NCBI GenBank assembly: GCA_965204655.1
Contig: OZ241998.1
Location: forward strand, 2,364,968-2,428,967
Direction: 5' to 3'
DNA length: 64,000 nt
Origin: CATQHL01 sp965204655
GTDB taxonomy: Bacteria; Actinomycetota; Acidimicrobiia; Acidimicrobiales; CATQHL01
Part shown: positions 47,303 through 55,372 of the stretch, piece after piece
How positions within the stretch are numbered: position 1 is the first letter of the stretch
How the letters are laid out: each line of letters begins with the position of its first letter
Program-made: the position numbers and the translations under genes
The notes under the pieces: model-generated
Database searches by the model: none
What the model was told of the DNA's origin: nothing
What the model saw: the letters and a program-made list of their open reading frames with translations, nothing else

Positions 47303-48235
47303 ATGGGAAGAGGTGCTGACCGGCTGTTCCCGGACGACGACGGGCTGCCTCCCTCCGGTGGCAGTAGCGAGCGGATGCTCCCCCTCGGTGACGGCGGGCT
47401 GTTCCCCGCTGAGGAGGTGCCGACCTCCCTCGGCGACGGCCCTCCCCCTCCTGGCGGCGGCAGCGGCGAGCGTCTTGCTGGCGAGGGCGTCCCACCCCCC
47501 TCCGGCGGCGGCGTCCCACCCTCCGGCGGCAGCGACGGGCGTCTTGCCGTCTACACCGACGGGGCTTGTCTGGGTAATCCAGGTCCCGGCGGCTGGGCTT
47601 GGGTAGTGCCCGACGACCAGGAAGCGCCAGAGGCCGGACGCAGAGAGAGCGGACACGAAGCCGCAACCACCAATCAGCGAATGGAACTAACGGCAGTCCT
47701 AGAGGCTCTGACCGCCCTGAGCGGCAGCGCCGCCCTCAACGTCTACAGCGACTCCCGCTACGTCGTGGATTGCTTTGAGAAACGCTGGTGGGAGGGTTGG
47801 AAGCGGAGAGGCTGGCGCAATTCCTCCAAGCAACCCGTCAAGAATCAAGACCTCTGGCGTCCGCTGCTGGAACTGGCATTAGAGCCAGAACGAGACGTAA
47901 AGTTTCACTGGGTCAAGGCGCACTACGGCAATCGCTGGAACGAGTTGGCCGACCTCCTGGCTTACGAGGCCGCCCGTGCCGCCGCCGGGGCCGCTAGCGC
48001 TGGGGAGGCCGCCCGTACTTGGGAGGTCTCCCGCGGCAGGGAGGCTGCCCGTTCTTGGAAAGCCGCTCGTGCCAGGGAGGCGGCCCGTTCTTGGGAGGTC
48101 GCTAGCGCCGCCGAGGATGAGTTGAGCGCCGCCGAGGCTGCTCGTGTTTCGGAGGACGCCAGCGTTTCCGCCGAGATCGTTGAGGACGCCCGCGCCGCTG
48201 AGGACGCCCGCGCATCGGAGGCGGCTGGGAGTTGA
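47303..48235 (+). CDS. rnhA: Ribonuclease HI with low-complexity ends
   Basis: From ATG 47303 a 310-residue protein (TTG 47291 also possible). The RNase HI core, about residues 80-220, has the four acidic residues: VYTDGACLGNPGPGGWAW (D), TNQRMELTAVLEAL (E), VYSDSRYVVDCF (D) and KAHYGNRWNELADLLA (D). It hydrolyses RNA in RNA-DNA hybrids. The first 78 residues are Gly/Pro/Ser-rich repeats and the last 85 are Ala/Arg/Glu/Ser repeats (REAARSWxAARAREAARSWE), which may form a long charged helix. Normal RNase HI is about 155 residues. The stop overlaps the TTG start of hyuA (TTGA). Confidence 0.83.
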   Translation: MGRGADRLFPDDDGLPPSGGSSERMLPLGDGGLFPAEEVPTSLGDGPPPPGGGSGERLAGEGVPPPSGGGVPPSGGSDGRLAVYTDGACLGNPGPGGWAWVVPDDQEAPEAGRRESGHEAATTNQRMELTAVLEALTALSGSAALNVYSDSRYVVDCFEKRWWEGWKRRGWRNSSKQPVKNQDLWRPLLELALEPERDVKFHWVKAHYGNRWNELADLLAYEAARAAAGAASAGEAARTWEVSRGREAARSWKAARAREAARSWEVASAAEDELSAAEAARVSEDASVSAEIVEDARAAEDARASEAAGS

Positions 48236-50265
48236 GGTTCGGGAGCGATACCGGGGGAACTTTCACCGACTTGGTGGACGAGACCGGGGCGGTTCTCAAG
48301 GTTCTCTCCACCCCGAACGACCCCTCCCTGGCGCTGGCAAGCGGTCTGAAGGCGCTGACAAGTGGTCGGGAAGCGCTCCCGTCCTCGTCCGACCGGGTTG
48401 AGACACTGACCCCTGGTCGGGAGGCGCATCCGTCTTCGTCCTCCCAGGTTGAGGCGCTGACCGGCGGTCGTCCCGGTCATCCGTCCCCCTCTGCCCAGGT
48501 CAAGTCCCGGCCCGGCGTTCGTCCCGGCCTCCCGTCTCCCCCCGCCCAGGTCAAAACACTGGCGCACGGCACCACGGTCGCCACCAACGCCGTCTTGGAG
48601 CGGGACGGAGCGGCGGTGGCGCTCGTCACCAACGCCGGTTTTGCGGACGTCATTGAGATCGCCCGCCAGAACCGCCCCTCCCTCTACGACTCTTTCGCCG
48701 ACCGCCCCGCCCCGCTAGTTCCCCGCAAGTGGCGTTACGAGGTGACCGGCAGGCTCGCCGCCGACGGCTCTGAGTTAACCCCCGTTGACACTTCTGCGCT
48801 GAGCGAGATCGACGAGTCGGTCGAAGCAGTGGCGGTCTGTCTGCTGCACTCCGACCTGAATCCCGTCCACGAGGAGGCCGTGCGCCGCGAGCTCGAACGC
48901 AGAGGGTTCAACGTCACCACTTCAAGCAGCTTGGCGCCCGAGTTCCGGGAGTACGAGCGCACCTCAACCGTCGTGATGAACGCTTACGTGCGCCCGAAGG
49001 TGAGTTCCTACTTGCGTTCTCTGCAGGGGTTGGCCGCAGAGGTGCTGGTGATGACCTCGGCGGGCGGGCTGGTGCCTGCCCTCGGTGCGGCTGCCGAGCC
49101 GGTGCGGCTGCTGCTGTCGGGGCCTGCCGGGGGGGTGCGGGCGGGCGCCTACTACGCCGAGATCAACGGCTTTCCCAACGCCGTCACCTTTGACATGGGG
49201 GGCACGAGCACCGACGTCTGCCTGGTTGAAGGCGGCCGACCAGGGGCGGCTGCCCAGAGGTCTATGGCGGGTTTCCCGGTGCGAATGCCGGCGCTGGACG
49301 TCTTGACGATCGGAGCGGGCGGGGGTTCAATTGCCGAAGTAGACGCCGGCGGCGCGCTGAAGGTGGGGCCGCGCAGCGCCGGAGCCGACCCCGGGCCGGC
49401 GTGCTACGGCCGAGGCGGTCTGGCAGCGACAGTGACAGACGCAAACCTGGCGGCAGGGCGGATACCCGCCGACGCCGTGCTGGGCGACCTCGGACGTCTA
49501 GACGCCTCCGCAGCAGAAGAAGCTTTGCGCCGGCGAGGCCTGTCGGCATCCGACGTGCTCGGGGTGGTGAACTCCAACATGATCTGGGCGCTGAGGCAGG
49601 TGACAGTGGAGCGAGGCGTAGACCCCAGCGAGGTTGCGCTGGTTGCTTTCGGGGGCGCCGGCCCGCTTCACGCCTGCGACTTAGCGGAGGCGCTGGGCAT
49701 GCCTGCCGTCATCGTGCCGCCGCGGGCCGGGGCGCTCTCGGCTGTCGGCATCCTGGGCGGGCCGCGGCAGCACGACGTAGTCAAGTCGTGGCCGACCCCA
49801 GACAATCACGACGGCTTAGAGGCCGCCGCCCGGGAGTTAGCCCACTCAGCACGCCAAGCTCTGGCGGGCGGCGGTGGCGGCGAGGGCGCCGGTGGCGGGG
49901 AGGGCGCCGGCGGGGGGGAGGGGGACGGGGGTGCTGGCGTTGAGGTGGTCGTGTCCTATGACTGCCGTTATGCCGGTCAGAGTCATGAACTCACCGTGTC
50001 TGCGCCCTCGGAGTTCCACGAGGTGCACAGGCTCCGCAACGGCTACGCCAGGGAGGGAGACCCCATTGAGGTGGTCGCTCTGCGGGTGCGGGCGTCAAAG
50101 TCGTCTCCAGTGGCTCTCTCCGACCTGCCCGCGCTAGGACGGCAGGCGGTTGATGGCCCTGAGGTGATAGCCGAGGAGGATTCGGGCACGTGGATACCTC
50201 CCGGTTGGAGGGCAGAAGTAGGGGAGGCGGGCGCTTGGGTCATCCGCCGAAAGCAGAGAAGTTAG
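48232..50265 (+). CDS. hyuA: Hydantoinase / 5-oxoprolinase subunit A (HyuA)
   Basis: A 677-residue ATP-dependent amidase subunit. It opens GSDTGGTFTDLVDE, the ATP-binding start of the HyuA family, then LAHGTTVATNAVLERDGA, EYERTSTVVMNAYVRP, LLLSGPAGGVRAGAYYA, VTFDMGGTSTDVCLVEGG, LTIGAGGGSIAEVD, PRSAGADPGPACYGRGG and AFGGAGPLHACDLAEALGM. With HyuB it opens cyclic imides such as hydantoins or 5-oxoproline. Residues about 41-108 contain a four-fold 17-residue repeat in place of the usual short linker, and a Gly/Glu-rich stretch (GGGGGEGAGGGEGAGGG) interrupts the C-terminal part. TTG 48232 overlaps the RNase H stop. Confidence 0.87.
   Translation: MRFGSDTGGTFTDLVDETGAVLKVLSTPNDPSLALASGLKALTSGREALPSSSDRVETLTPGREAHPSSSSQVEALTGGRPGHPSPSAQVKSRPGVRPGLPSPPAQVKTLAHGTTVATNAVLERDGAAVALVTNAGFADVIEIARQNRPSLYDSFADRPAPLVPRKWRYEVTGRLAADGSELTPVDTSALSEIDESVEAVAVCLLHSDLNPVHEEAVRRELERRGFNVTTSSSLAPEFREYERTSTVVMNAYVRPKVSSYLRSLQGLAAEVLVMTSAGGLVPALGAAAEPVRLLLSGPAGGVRAGAYYAEINGFPNAVTFDMGGTSTDVCLVEGGRPGAAAQRSMAGFPVRMPALDVLTIGAGGGSIAEVDAGGALKVGPRSAGADPGPACYGRGGLAATVTDANLAAGRIPADAVLGDLGRLDASAAEEALRRRGLSASDVLGVVNSNMIWALRQVTVERGVDPSEVALVAFGGAGPLHACDLAEALGMPAVIVPPRAGALSAVGILGGPRQHDVVKSWPTPDNHDGLEAAARELAHSARQALAGGGGGEGAGGGEGAGGGEGDGGAGVEVVVSYDCRYAGQSHELTVSAPSEFHEVHRLRNGYAREGDPIEVVALRVRASKSSPVALSDLPALGRQAVDGPEVIAEEDSGTWIPPGWRAEVGEAGAWVIRRKQRS
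48352..48555 (+). repeat. 4 x 51-bp minisatellite within hyuA
   Basis: Four tandem 51-bp units (starting 48352, 48403, 48454 and 48505), coding for a 17-residue repeat of the type LTxGRxxxPSSSxQVE. It is inserted just before the conserved LAHGTTVATN segment. Frame is kept. Confidence 0.88.
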
Positions 50266-50273
50266 GGTTGCCC

Positions 50274-51824
50274 GTGCCTCCGTCCAACTCGTCCGCCCCT
50301 CTGTCGCCTGCTCGGCTTGCCATCCTCATCGCCGGACTGGAGGGCATCGCCGAGGAGATGGGGGCGGTGCTGCGTCGGGCGGCTTTCAGCCCCAACATCA
50401 AGGAGCGGATGGACTGCTCGGCGGCGCTGTTCACCCCGGACGGGGAACTTCTGGTTCAGGCCGAGCACATACCCGTCCACCTGGGCTCAATGCCTGCTTC
50501 CGTCCGGGCGGCCATTGACAAGTTCGGCGGCGACCTCAGGGAGGGCGAACAGGTCATCCTCAACGACCCCTACGCAGGCGGCACGCACCTGAACGACGTC
50601 ACCCTGGTTGCGCCGTGCTATTCGGCTGGGCGGCTGGTGGGTTGGGTTGCGAACCGCGCCCACCACGCCGACCTGGGGGGCGGTGCGCCGGGTTCTATGC
50701 CCGCCGACGCCCGCACCATCTACGAGGAGGGTTTGCGCATTCCGCCCGTGAGGCTGACCGACGACATAACGGCTCTCATTTGCGCCGCCTCCCGCACTCC
50801 GACTGAGCGCCGGGGCGATCTCGACGCCCAGATGGGGGCGAACAACTGCGGGGCGGTCAGGCTTGCGGAGTTCGCCGAAGCGCCCCTGCGGCAGGTGACC
50901 GACTACGGCGAGCGTCGAATGCGCTCTGCGCTCGCTGCGCTGCCGGACGGCGTCTGGAGTTTTGAGGACGCGCTCGACAGCACCGGCCCCGAGCCGTCGC
51001 AGCAACGCCCGGCGCGCATCGCCGTGAGGGTTGCTTTGGAGGGCGACGGCGTGACGTTTGATTTCACGGGCACCGACCCGCAGAGGTCAGGCAACGTGAA
51101 CGCCGTTCGGGCTGTGACCGTGAGTTGCGTGTCTTTTGTGCTGCGGTGCGCCACCGACCCCGACATTCCGGCGAACGGGGGGGCGATGCGCCCAGTGCAG
51201 GTGATAGCCCCTGAAGGCAGCTTGGTGGCGGCTCTGCCTCCGGCGGCGGTCGGGGCGGGGAACGTGGAGGCGTCTCAGCGGATCGCCGACGTGTGTCTGG
51301 GGGCTTTGGCGGGCGTAGCGCCGGATCGCGTGGGGGCTGCCTCTCAGGGGACGATGAACAACCTGCTCATAGGCGGGGGGAGTTGGGTGTATTACGAGAC
51401 CGTCGGCGGCGGCCAGGGCGCTAGACCAGGGCGAGACGGGATGAGCGGCGTACACACAGGCATGACGAACACCCTGAACACCCCCGTAGAAGCGCTGGAG
51501 CGGTCATACGGCTTGCGTGTGCGCCGACTGCGTCTGCGCTCCGGCAGCGGCGGCGAGGGACGTTTCCGCGGCGGCGAGGGCGTGGAGCGCGACCTGGAGT
51601 TGCTGGAGCCCTGCACAGTCTCAATGATCACCGAGCGCCGCCGCAGCCAACCCTGGGGCCTAGCCGGTGGCGGGCCGGCTTCGCTGGGGGAGAACTGGCT
51701 GCTCCGTTCAGGCCAGGAGTCCGAAGCCGTGGAGCTGCCCGACAAAGTAACCCTAGACGCCGAAACAGGAGACATAGTAAGGATGCGAACCCCAGGCGGC
51801 GGCGGCTGGGGGCAGAGGGGGTGA
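50274..51824 (+). CDS. hyuB: Hydantoinase / 5-oxoprolinase subunit B (HyuB)
   Basis: About 516 residues from GTG 50274 (TTG 50268 possible). Family features: LEGIAEEMGAVLRRAAFSPNI, ERMDCSAALFTPDGELL, AEHIPVHLGSMPASV, GEQVILNDPYAGGTHLNDVTL, NRAHHADLGGGAPGSMP, ANNCGAVRLAEFAEAPL, VRAVTVSCVSFVLRCATDPDIPANGG, and the C-terminal MTNTLNTPVEALERSYGLRV and RSGSGGEGRFRGGEGVERD. It partners HyuA, whose gene ends 8 bases upstream. Unlike its neighbour it has no repeat insert. It is the last core gene before the second island. Confidence 0.9.
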   Translation: MPPSNSSAPLSPARLAILIAGLEGIAEEMGAVLRRAAFSPNIKERMDCSAALFTPDGELLVQAEHIPVHLGSMPASVRAAIDKFGGDLREGEQVILNDPYAGGTHLNDVTLVAPCYSAGRLVGWVANRAHHADLGGGAPGSMPADARTIYEEGLRIPPVRLTDDITALICAASRTPTERRGDLDAQMGANNCGAVRLAEFAEAPLRQVTDYGERRMRSALAALPDGVWSFEDALDSTGPEPSQQRPARIAVRVALEGDGVTFDFTGTDPQRSGNVNAVRAVTVSCVSFVLRCATDPDIPANGGAMRPVQVIAPEGSLVAALPPAAVGAGNVEASQRIADVCLGALAGVAPDRVGAASQGTMNNLLIGGGSWVYYETVGGGQGARPGRDGMSGVHTGMTNTLNTPVEALERSYGLRVRRLRLRSGSGGEGRFRGGEGVERDLELLEPCTVSMITERRRSQPWGLAGGGPASLGENWLLRSGQESEAVELPDKVTLDAETGDIVRMRTPGGGGWGQRG

Positions 51825-52034
51825 GGGGAGGGGGCGGCTGCAGGGGCGGCGACTGATACGTGAGGCTGCGGGGAAACGCTCAGGCGACTCTGGCTAGGGA
51901 AAAGTAGCTACAATTATCCCGGAGCGAAGGTCGATCGATTCTCCTCCGGTCAGATGGTTAACCGAGGAGATCCTTGAAGGAGGCGAAACAGCCATTGAAC
52001 TTAAACGCCGTAAGCACGGTTGGAGGCAAGAGCA

Positions 52035-53291
52035 ATGAATGAGTTGGAATTGCGTGAGTTGATTTTCCATGGGGAAAACTCAGAGGTTGAATTCAATGGA
52101 GATAGAGCGCGCCCGGATTTGATAGCGAAAGAAATGTCAGCATTTCTCAATTTCGAAGGTGGACGCATTTTGTTGGGCGTGGAAGACGACGGCACTATCA
52201 CCGGATTGAATAGAACTCCTGAAGAGGCAGAGGAATGGGTAATGAAGATCGCTCAAAACAATCTGCAGCCACGGGTTATTCCGCACTGGCGCCCAATCCA
52301 GCTCGGAGGCGAGAAGTATGTTGGGGTAATTCGCTTGTTGAACGACAGGCTGGGAAAGCCTTACAAAGCTCGATACGACAATTCTTGGGTTACATTCATG
52401 CGTGCTGGGTCAACTTCGAGAGAAGCCACGCGCGAAGAGGAGAGACGCCTCTATCAAGTTTCTCGGATTTCGCCTTATGACATAAGTCCTGTTTTAGGTG
52501 CGGGTTTAGAGAGTCTAGACTTGGCTAGAATCAAAAACTATTTTGAAGTAATCCGAGACCTCCCATCTCCAGACATAACTGATGAGGCTGGTTGGCTTAG
52601 AATCCTCTCTGACATGGGTTTCCTTGCAGATGAAGTCAGAACTGTCTCAAGCAATGTCGCTTCTCTCTTGCTGTTTGGCAAGAATCCCAATCGACAACTT
52701 CCCCAGGCAGGTATCACTGCTGCGGCATTCTCAGGGACTGAGAAGAGTTATAACATAGTTGACGAGGAGTTGATTAGAGGCCCGTTGGTATCGGAAATAG
52801 CTAGTGATAAGAGGATACTGGAAAGGGGAGTCATAGACAGGGCTCAGGACTTTGTCACCCGCAACATGGGTATTGAAGGTTACCTAGACGGCGCTCGACG
52901 CATGCGCAGAGATGCTCTTCCGGAAGACGCAATCAGAGAAGCCATTGTGAATGCAGTAGCTCACCGAGACTACTTGCTTACAGGTACTGATATCGAAATA
53001 TCGTTGTACGAAGACCGTCTAGAGGTCATCTCGCCAGGCAACCTTCCCAATGACGTTACCGTGGAGCAAATAAAATATGGCAGACGTGTATACAGGAATA
53101 GTTTCTTGAAAGACATCTTAAGAGATTATCTTTATATTGAGCGTCTCGGTATGGGCATACCAGATAAGATTATACCCTCGATGTTGGATCACAACGGCAC
53201 AGAACCGGACTTGATTGAAGACGACGGCCGTTTCATAGTAAGGCTATGGAAGCGCCCTCGCTCTAGCGGCACCGGTGATACCGTTCCCTAA
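52035..53291 (+). CDS. AlbA_2/Schlafen-like ATP-binding regulator
   Basis: A 418-residue protein starting at ATG 52035 after TTGGAGG. The N-terminus (ENSEVEFNGDRARPDLIAKEMSAFLNFEGGRILLGVEDDG) matches the AlbA_2 (Schlafen) putative nucleic-acid-binding domain. The C-terminus (LPEDAIREAIVNAVAHRDY, IEISLYEDRLEVISPGNLP, LGMGIPDKI) matches the HATPase_c_4 fold. Proteins with this pairing are annotated as transcriptional regulators, and many lie in defence islands. Here it is the first gene of the island that begins beyond hyuB, in the same direction as the ATPase-PIN and Type ISP genes. Spacer 51825-52034 has an inverted repeat (CCGGAG and CTCCGG around 51919-51949) but no gene. Confidence 0.8.
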   Translation: MNELELRELIFHGENSEVEFNGDRARPDLIAKEMSAFLNFEGGRILLGVEDDGTITGLNRTPEEAEEWVMKIAQNNLQPRVIPHWRPIQLGGEKYVGVIRLLNDRLGKPYKARYDNSWVTFMRAGSTSREATREEERRLYQVSRISPYDISPVLGAGLESLDLARIKNYFEVIRDLPSPDITDEAGWLRILSDMGFLADEVRTVSSNVASLLLFGKNPNRQLPQAGITAAAFSGTEKSYNIVDEELIRGPLVSEIASDKRILERGVIDRAQDFVTRNMGIEGYLDGARRMRRDALPEDAIREAIVNAVAHRDYLLTGTDIEISLYEDRLEVISPGNLPNDVTVEQIKYGRRVYRNSFLKDILRDYLYIERLGMGIPDKIIPSMLDHNGTEPDLIEDDGRFIVRLWKRPRSSGTGDTVP

Positions 53292-53394
53292 ATCTACAAG
53301 CTATGGCATTCTACGAAGATCTGTGTCGCAAGACGAATATGCCTTTGTCAGCCGACCATTAGATGAGTTATTAGGTTAAAGGAGTGTAAACAAA

Positions 53395-54834
53395 ATGGAT
53401 AGCATAACACTAGAAAATTACCGATGCTTCCGAGAGAAGCAAGAAGTACGCTTGGCGCCTTTAACTCTATTAGTAGGAGAAAACAGCACGGGCAAAACCT
53501 CCTTTCTAGCACTGATCCATGCCTTGTTGGAAATTAAGTTTGGAGGAATCTATCTTAATTTCAAGAAGGAACCATACGATCTCGGCAGTTTTGATGAAAT
53601 TGTTCATTACAGAGGCGAAAAAAGTGAAAGAGCACAGACTTTTAAAGTGAAGTTTGATTTTACTATACACAACCATATAAAGTTCAAAAAACCCGAATTA
53701 ATCAAATCTAGCTATGAGATTGTATTTAGCCCCAAAAGGACTGCGCCTTTTCCAGTAAAAAGGCGTCTTGATCTTGGAGAGATATGGGTTGAGGAGGAAA
53801 TTGTAACAGAGAATTCGCAAGAAAAGGTAAAGTTTCATCTTGGAATAAATAATGCTTCTTGGAAATCGTCTAGACTTGCTTTCAGTCTGATGACTTCTCC
53901 ATACAGTCAGGAGGGTATATCCCCCGCTATTGTTGCGATGAGATGTTTCCTGTACTGGAAAGAAAGGATACAAGAATATCCAGAGAGTCCTAGGTATGAA
54001 ATTGTTGAAGGGCATTCATATCCTTCTGATAATGATATTAAATTATTGGAAAAGTACATTAGTATGTTCAGAAATTATACAGATCCTTTCTCTCTAACTT
54101 TGTTAAGAGACAATCAGAGATATGGTCGAAGAGTCCTACCCAGTGCTCCCATTCGTTCTAAACCAGGTAGGACATACGATCCAGGTTACCCAGGACGCGA
54201 TCCTGAGGGAGTGTATTTACCATCTTATCTTGCCGATATTTGGGATGAGGAAAATAATCTTCCTTTACAGGAGGCTCTTCAAAATTTTGGCAAAGCTTCA
54301 GGTTTATTCGATGAGATTTCAGTCAGATATCTAGGCGAAGGGCGCAGTGGCCCATTTCAGATTCAGATAAAGGAATATGAGTCTGGGGCAGAGGATCCTA
54401 AACGCAATCTGATCGACGTTGGCTATGGTGTTAGCCAAATACTTCCACCAATTACTGAGATATTGGATAGAATACCGTCACCCATTCCATCGTTACTCGC
54501 TCCAGTAACATTCCTATTACAGCAGCCAGAAATACATCTACATCCTAAGGCTCAAGCCGCTCTTGGCTCTTTTTTCAGCGAGGTGGCAAGTTCAGGACAT
54601 AACCTGGTGGTAGAAACACATAGTGACTATATTCTCGATAGAATTCGTATGGAAGTGCGCGCGGATAATCCTGTCATCAAACCCGAAGATGTTTCCATAT
54701 TATATTTTGATAGAGAAAATTTGGATGTCACGATTCATTCGCTGGAGTTAGATAAATATGGGGATATTATTGATGCTCCCCCCACTTATCGAGAGTTCTT
54801 TAGAAAAGAAACTCGTGATCTTTTGGGCATGTAA
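53395..54834 (+). CDS. OLD-like AAA ATPase (DUF3696-type)
   Basis: A 479-residue SMC/OLD-like ATPase. Walker A is LLVGENSTGKTSFLALI (residues 26-42). The signature region is IDVGYGVSQILPPI and the Walker B-like motif is LLQQPEIHLHPKAQAALG, followed by VVETHSDYILDRIRMEV. These are typical of the AAA_15/21 ATPases used as sensor or switch in defence systems such as PARIS, Gabija-like and other two-gene systems. A long middle region (AT-rich in DNA) contains the inserted coiled-coil arms. There is no Toprim. Stop and start of the next gene overlap (TAATG), so the two proteins are likely made in equal amounts. AAAGGAG precedes ATG 53395. Confidence 0.82.
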   Translation: MDSITLENYRCFREKQEVRLAPLTLLVGENSTGKTSFLALIHALLEIKFGGIYLNFKKEPYDLGSFDEIVHYRGEKSERAQTFKVKFDFTIHNHIKFKKPELIKSSYEIVFSPKRTAPFPVKRRLDLGEIWVEEEIVTENSQEKVKFHLGINNASWKSSRLAFSLMTSPYSQEGISPAIVAMRCFLYWKERIQEYPESPRYEIVEGHSYPSDNDIKLLEKYISMFRNYTDPFSLTLLRDNQRYGRRVLPSAPIRSKPGRTYDPGYPGRDPEGVYLPSYLADIWDEENNLPLQEALQNFGKASGLFDEISVRYLGEGRSGPFQIQIKEYESGAEDPKRNLIDVGYGVSQILPPITEILDRIPSPIPSLLAPVTFLLQQPEIHLHPKAQAALGSFFSEVASSGHNLVVETHSDYILDRIRMEVRADNPVIKPEDVSILYFDRENLDVTIHSLELDKYGDIIDAPPTYREFFRKETRDLLGM

Positions 54835-55340
54835 TGTGCGTTATAATTGACGCAAACGTAATTGGGAAAATTTTTCGTTCAGAATCGTTGGGCGAGGAAG
54901 GTAATCGATGTGAAGTGGGTAAGCAATTTTTCGACTGGCTAGACTCGAATCCAGAACGTTTAGTTGTCGGGGGAACAAAGTTAAAGAAAGAGCTCAATAG
55001 TGAGAGATTTAAAACCTGGTTACTCGATGTAGATCGAAGAGGAAAGTTCAGGAAGTACGATGACAAGGAAATTGATAAAAAAGCTGAAGAACTTAGAAAG
55101 GCAAAAGAACTCGGAAAGCAAAATGCATATGTGTCTAATGATGCACATATTATAGCACTTGCCCAAATCAGCAATGCTAGACTTCTGTATTCAAAAGATA
55201 AAACCCTTCATAAAGACTTTAAAAATACTAAGTTGTTGCATGATCCAGGAGGTAAGATTTTTCCAAGAGGGAACAATCGCCGCGATCGGATAAAGCGTGA
55301 TAACATACTTTCTGACGAAAGCCTCTGCAGGCAACAATAA
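54834..55340 (+). CDS. PIN-domain ribonuclease, partner of the ATPase
   Basis: A 168-residue PIN-like protein. The N-terminal strand VIIDANVIGKIF gives the first acidic residue, VSNDAHIIALAQISNARLLYSKD gives the later acids in the normal PIN order (D...E...D-x-x-x-A...S-x-D), and HKDFKN lies at the active-site rim. PIN domains cut RNA, often as the toxic part of a two-component system. The gene overlaps the ATPase gene by one base. It is read here as the effector and the ATPase as the sensor; this is inferred from the operon arrangement. Not a VapC in the usual sense, since no VapB-like antitoxin is present. Confidence 0.75.
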   Translation: MCVIIDANVIGKIFRSESLGEEGNRCEVGKQFFDWLDSNPERLVVGGTKLKKELNSERFKTWLLDVDRRGKFRKYDDKEIDKKAEELRKAKELGKQNAYVSNDAHIIALAQISNARLLYSKDKTLHKDFKNTKLLHDPGGKIFPRGNNRRDRIKRDNILSDESLCRQQ

Positions 55341-55372
55341 GAACTTCCCCGACTTCCCCGACGGCTTCAGGA

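Noticed and set aside
51919..51950. CCGGAG...CTCCGG stem with a GGTCGATCGATTC-like loop, checked as a tRNA T-arm
   Set aside because: No acceptor stem, D-arm or anticodon arm could be placed around it. It is only a short hairpin.
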